From Yersinia massiliensis (GTDB lineage Bacteria; Pseudomonadota; Gammaproteobacteria; Enterobacterales; Enterobacteriaceae): a stretch of 64,000 nucleotides of DNA. Positions 60,952 through 64,000 of this stretch are shown one piece after another. The stretch's first letter is position 1, and every line of letters starts with the position of its first letter. The stretch lies in the NCBI RefSeq assembly GCF_003048255.1, contig NZ_CP028487.1, positions 930,001 through 994,000 of the forward strand. The letters are read 5' to 3'. Under the pieces are notes generated by a model. The model searched no databases. It had not been told where the DNA came from and worked only from the letters and a program-made list of their open reading frames with translations. The position numbers were made by a program, and so were the translations under genes.

Positions 60952-61368
60952 GTGACAGAACAAATACGGGTCGCAATTATCGTTAATCCTGACCTTCCTG
61001 TTGGCTTAATCGCTAACACCACCAGCGCGGTAGGAATGGGGTTAGCGGCCAAATTCCCCCAGTTGGCGGGCTCGGCGTTGTCTGATGCCGTGGGGAATGA
61101 GATTGATGTGAGTTCTAAATTGCCGGTGCCAATTTTACAAGCGAGTGCAGCACAAATGAGAGAAGTGCTGCTCAAAGCACTGGCAGCGACCCACGAGCGG
61201 GCGATAGTGCCGTTTCCGACTTTTGCTCGATCGATGCACAGTTTTCAGGAGTATGAAGTCGCATTTGCTCAACGTTCGCTTGCCGATGAGTCCTTGGATG
61301 GTTTGGGATTAGTGGGTCCAGATAAATGGATACGCTCATTGACTGGCGCATTAAAATTGCTGCGTTAG
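60952..61368 (+). CDS. DUF2000 family protein
   Basis: A GTG start at 60952 with AGGGGA five bases upstream gives 138 residues. Upstream codons up to 60919 lack a binding site. The protein matches DUF2000: AIIVNPDLPVGLIANTTSAVGMGLAA, then LPVPILQASA and ERAIVPFPTFARSM. No function is established; the fold is related to peptidyl-tRNA hydrolase-like proteins. The divergent AsnC regulator may control it. Confidence 0.85.
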   Translation: MTEQIRVAIIVNPDLPVGLIANTTSAVGMGLAAKFPQLAGSALSDAVGNEIDVSSKLPVPILQASAAQMREVLLKALAATHERAIVPFPTFARSMHSFQEYEVAFAQRSLADESLDGLGLVGPDKWIRSLTGALKLLR

Positions 61369-61438
61369 TCAAACAAACTGATTGGGATGACACGCGGGTT
61401 CTAGTGTAGAACCCGCAGGATACTGTTATTTCACATCA

Positions 61439-63814
61439 TTATTTCAGTTGGTTTAACGTCAAAGTATGGCTTGCCACCCCATTGATAAACAAGTTACGTT
61501 GCTCATCAGCAGGGAGGTTAACCGTCAATTCTTGCCATGCGGGTTGATAGCTCCCGGTGCGGGTAAAGGTGATATCAATACGGTGATTATCCGTGGTTAC
61601 TTGCCAGTTCAGCCATAATGCATGGCCTTGCTGCCAGCGGTGGCTTTCGCCGTCATCTTCAAATAGCATGCCGCAGGATTGCCCAGCTCCTTTGGTTGGA
61701 TAGAGTGCTAACTCGCGTTGATTGTCCAGTTGAGCGTTCACATAGGCAATACGCTGTGATAATGGCAGTGCCGCACCGGCTCGAACTAACAATGGTAGCC
61801 GCTCAAGTGGTGCATCTAATGTGACTGTCTGCCCACCGCTATACCATTGCCCTGTATGGAAGCAATACCAACCCACATTGTTGTCCGGCAGATAGACCGA
61901 ACGCTGGCGTTGATTGGCTTCCACGACACTGGCAACAAGCAGATCACGACCCAGCATAAAGTCGTCATTTTCCTTAAACGTGCCACTATCGTGTTCATGA
62001 TCGAGGAATGTTGGGCGTAACATCGGTTCATCATCATGAGTTGCTTGCCATTGTAACGTGTAGAAATACGGTAATAATCGATAACGTAGCACCATGGCAT
62101 CGCGAATCATGGGTGTTGCCGAAGGGTACATCCATGGCTCGTTTACCGTGTTGTCGTCATTCCATGAGTGAATGGTAAAGCGTGGATGCATCACGCCGTT
62201 TTGTACCCAGCGAATAAATAACTCTGCTTCTGGTTTATCGCCAGAAAAGCCCCCCACGTCATGACCCAAGTTATACAAACCGGATAGACTCATTCCTAGC
62301 CCCATACGGATGTTATAGCGCAGTGTCTGCCAACTGGTACGGTTGTCACCACTCCAGGTTTGGGCATAGCGCTGCATACCGGCGCAGCCTGAACGTGATA
62401 TCAAATAGGGGCGTATATCCGGCGCGAATGTCTGTTGAGCCTCCATGGAAGCACGCATCATCAGTAAAGGCATTACTGGCCTGATATGTTTGATAGCGAT
62501 TGATTCGCCAAACCCATGGCATTGAGCTTCGCCATCCCACACTTCGTATTCGTTATTGTCATTCCAAGTTGAGCCAATCCCCATTTCCAATAGCTGCTTG
62601 GTGACATTCTCCTTCCACCAATCCACGGTTGCAGGGTTGGTAAAGTCAAGGTGAGAGCCTTCGTCATCCCAGAATGAAGAGCGCTCAGGTAACCCCGTTT
62701 CACCATCACGGATAAATAGCCCGCGCTCGGCTACTTGCTGATATTTAGGGTGATCTTGCAATAGGCAAGGTTTGATATTGGCGGCCAACTTGATACCCGC
62801 TTGCAGGAACGCCTGACTCATGACTTTGGGCTGTGGGACTTTGTCGTAATTCCAGTTAAAGACATAACGTTTGTTTTTGATGGACGTATAACCAGATGAC
62901 AACTGGAAAGAATCGCAGGGAATATCGTGCTGCTGGCATAGCGCTATGAATTTCTGCAACTGCACCTGTGCATCAGGGGCATCAGTGTAGTGCATGGTGG
63001 AACCGCTATAGCCGAGGCTCCATTTCGGCCCAAACTGGGTTTTACCGGTTAGCCGGACAAAGGCTTTAGTGACATCGAGCACTTTCGGGCCAAGGAACAG
63101 GTAGTAATCAAGATCACCGGCTTCAGCCTGATAGCGGCGATAAGCCAGATGGTAATTGTCGATTTCGTTACCTAAATCTAACCAGCAACTGCTGAGGTTG
63201 TCATAAAACAGGCCAAAACTGACGTCATCGCGGCGGGTGATGGTAAAAGGGATATGCTTATAGAGCGGGTCAGTACTGGCGGCGTTATACCCCATTGCAT
63301 CTAAATTGCGCATCTCAAAGCGGCGGCCAGCGCGGTTCAAATCACCGGCTTTCTCACCTAGCCCATAATATTGTTCATTGGGATAACGGCGCTGATAGTG
63401 AGCAATTGCTTCGCCGTGCGGGCTGAGCAAATAAGCGCTGGTGGGTCTGTCGGCGGCCAGTGGCTGCCATTCATCCTGCGGATTCTTATATTCCCATTCC
63501 AGATGCAACGGTTGGTGAATCGTGACCCTTAGACATTCGGTCGTCACCCGCAAGTAGTTTTCATGGCGTTCCAATTGATAGCCGGGGACAGAGAAACCCT
63601 CTAGGCTTAATCGGTCGCGTCCTGATAATGGAACATCACCCTGTGGGGCTATACTCCAAGTCCGATTTAGTGCCAATTCACCATTGCGCTTGATCAGTAC
63701 GCGGCAAAGATTCTGCTCTAACACATACAGGCAAAATATATGACGCTCATCAACCCGTAGTTCCAAGCGGTCCGGGAATTCATTTAGCAACTGCCAGTTT
63801 TTTAATGTTTTCAT
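61439..63814 (-). CDS. Glycoside hydrolase family 31 alpha-glycosidase
   Basis: The 791-residue enzyme has the GH31 barrel. The nucleophile lies in STWNDNNEYE (about residue 418) and the acid/base Asp in TWSGDNRTSW (about residue 487); the N-terminal beta-domain has NEQYYGLGEKAGDLNRAG. GH31 enzymes act as alpha-glucosidases or alpha-xylosidases; substrate cannot be read from sequence. The usual WNDMNE motif has Asn for Met. The start is ATG at 63814, a GTG lies one codon earlier. It is in the same direction as the transporter fragment upstream. Confidence 0.93.
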   Translation of the reverse strand: MKTLKNWQLLNEFPDRLELRVDERHIFCLYVLEQNLCRVLIKRNGELALNRTWSIAPQGDVPLSGRDRLSLEGFSVPGYQLERHENYLRVTTECLRVTIHQPLHLEWEYKNPQDEWQPLAADRPTSAYLLSPHGEAIAHYQRRYPNEQYYGLGEKAGDLNRAGRRFEMRNLDAMGYNAASTDPLYKHIPFTITRRDDVSFGLFYDNLSSCWLDLGNEIDNYHLAYRRYQAEAGDLDYYLFLGPKVLDVTKAFVRLTGKTQFGPKWSLGYSGSTMHYTDAPDAQVQLQKFIALCQQHDIPCDSFQLSSGYTSIKNKRYVFNWNYDKVPQPKVMSQAFLQAGIKLAANIKPCLLQDHPKYQQVAERGLFIRDGETGLPERSSFWDDEGSHLDFTNPATVDWWKENVTKQLLEMGIGSTWNDNNEYEVWDGEAQCHGFGESIAIKHIRPVMPLLMMRASMEAQQTFAPDIRPYLISRSGCAGMQRYAQTWSGDNRTSWQTLRYNIRMGLGMSLSGLYNLGHDVGGFSGDKPEAELFIRWVQNGVMHPRFTIHSWNDDNTVNEPWMYPSATPMIRDAMVLRYRLLPYFYTLQWQATHDDEPMLRPTFLDHEHDSGTFKENDDFMLGRDLLVASVVEANQRQRSVYLPDNNVGWYCFHTGQWYSGGQTVTLDAPLERLPLLVRAGAALPLSQRIAYVNAQLDNQRELALYPTKGAGQSCGMLFEDDGESHRWQQGHALWLNWQVTTDNHRIDITFTRTGSYQPAWQELTVNLPADEQRNLFINGVASHTLTLNQLK

Positions 63815-63880
63815 CACAGCTCATCTTTTTTTTTGGCAACAGCGCTGAGGCACTGTTGCAGACATCATTAGGAGATAGGA

Positions 63881-64000
63881 TCAGATTGCGGGTTGAGCTT
63901 TATTGCGGCGTTCGGCAAACAGCGCAATTAGGAACACGGCACCAATCAAATCGAAGAAGCCCATGGCGATAAACAACGGATTAAAGCCGATGGTGTCGGA
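63881..64000 (-). CDS. Membrane transporter, C-terminal end only
   Basis: The last 39 codons before the stop at 63881-63883 are in view. They encode NPLFIAMGFFDLIGAVFLIALFAERRNK, the last membrane helix and cytoplasmic tail of a transporter, likely a sugar permease of the major facilitator type. It lies 66 bases upstream of the GH31 gene, so the two are probably an operon for oligosaccharide uptake and hydrolysis. Confidence 0.7.
   Translation of the reverse strand, partial: SDTIGFNPLFIAMGFFDLIGAVFLIALFAERRNKAQPAI

Overview
The window reads as the chromosome of an enterobacterium close to Yersinia. Most genes match Escherichia coli proteins in sequence, length and order (sprT-endA-rsmE-gshB-yqgE-ruvX; epd-pgk-fbaA-mscS-argO-yggE-argP-rpiA-serA; ygfA-ssrS-zapA-ygfB-pepP-ubiH-ubiI-gcvTHP-ygfF-yqfA-ygfZ-sdhE-ygfX; fldB-xerD-dsbC-recJ-prfB-lysS). 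The insertions and replacements point to Yersinia: aguA/aguB instead of speB, a YopH-like tyrosine phosphatase beside fbaA, and creBCD beside ygfX. The genus is an inference from gene content and was not tested by a database search.

Layout. 1-7.3 kb: end of a PilT/YggR ATPase gene, then a minus-strand run aguA, aguB, ruvX, yqgE, gshB, rsmE, endA, sprT, with a MITE-like repeat between yqgE and gshB. 7.3-8.6 kb: an inserted sulfur operon made of a BigR-like persulfide repressor with a palindromic operator and two YeeE/YedE half-transporters. 8.6-14.2 kb: metK with met boxes, a 1-kb gap holding a structured leader and possible leader peptides, speA, an orphan Rieske ferredoxin and loiP. 14.7-20.6 kb: tktA, epd, pgk, fbaA. 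20.6-21.6 kb: the inserted YopH-like phosphatase. 21.9-27.9 kb: mscS, argO, yggE, argP, rpiA, serA. 27.9-42.6 kb: ygfA, 6S RNA, zapA, the ubiquinone genes, the complete glycine cleavage operon, ygfF, yqfA, ygfZ, sdhE and ygfX. 42.6-46.3 kb: creBCD with a perfect cre tag before creD. 46.4-53.3 kb: fldB, xerD, dsbC, recJ, prfB (with its programmed +1 frameshift) and lysS. 53.45 kb: tRNA-Gly(CCC).

The stretch after the tRNA (53.5-64 kb) looks accessory. It holds a stand-alone Fic protein with four spaced copies of one motif in its promoter, an aldo/keto reductase, an exported flavodoxin paired with a His-rich membrane protein, an alpha/beta hydrolase, a PAS-GGDEF cyclase, an AsnC regulator divergent from a DUF2000 gene, a GH31 glycosidase and the end of a transporter gene. 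No integrase or repeated attachment site is visible.

Functional links. SpeA makes agmatine and AguA plus AguB turn it into putrescine, so both halves of this polyamine route lie about 8 kb apart. Tkt, RpiA, Epd, Pgk and FbaA are central sugar metabolism. SerA and GcvTHP feed serine, glycine and one-carbon metabolism, together with YgfA and YgfZ (folate). The best candidates for new biology are the orphan YopH-like phosphatase, the Fic gene with its repeat-bearing promoter, and the exported flavodoxin/membrane protein pair with a perfect palindrome upstream.
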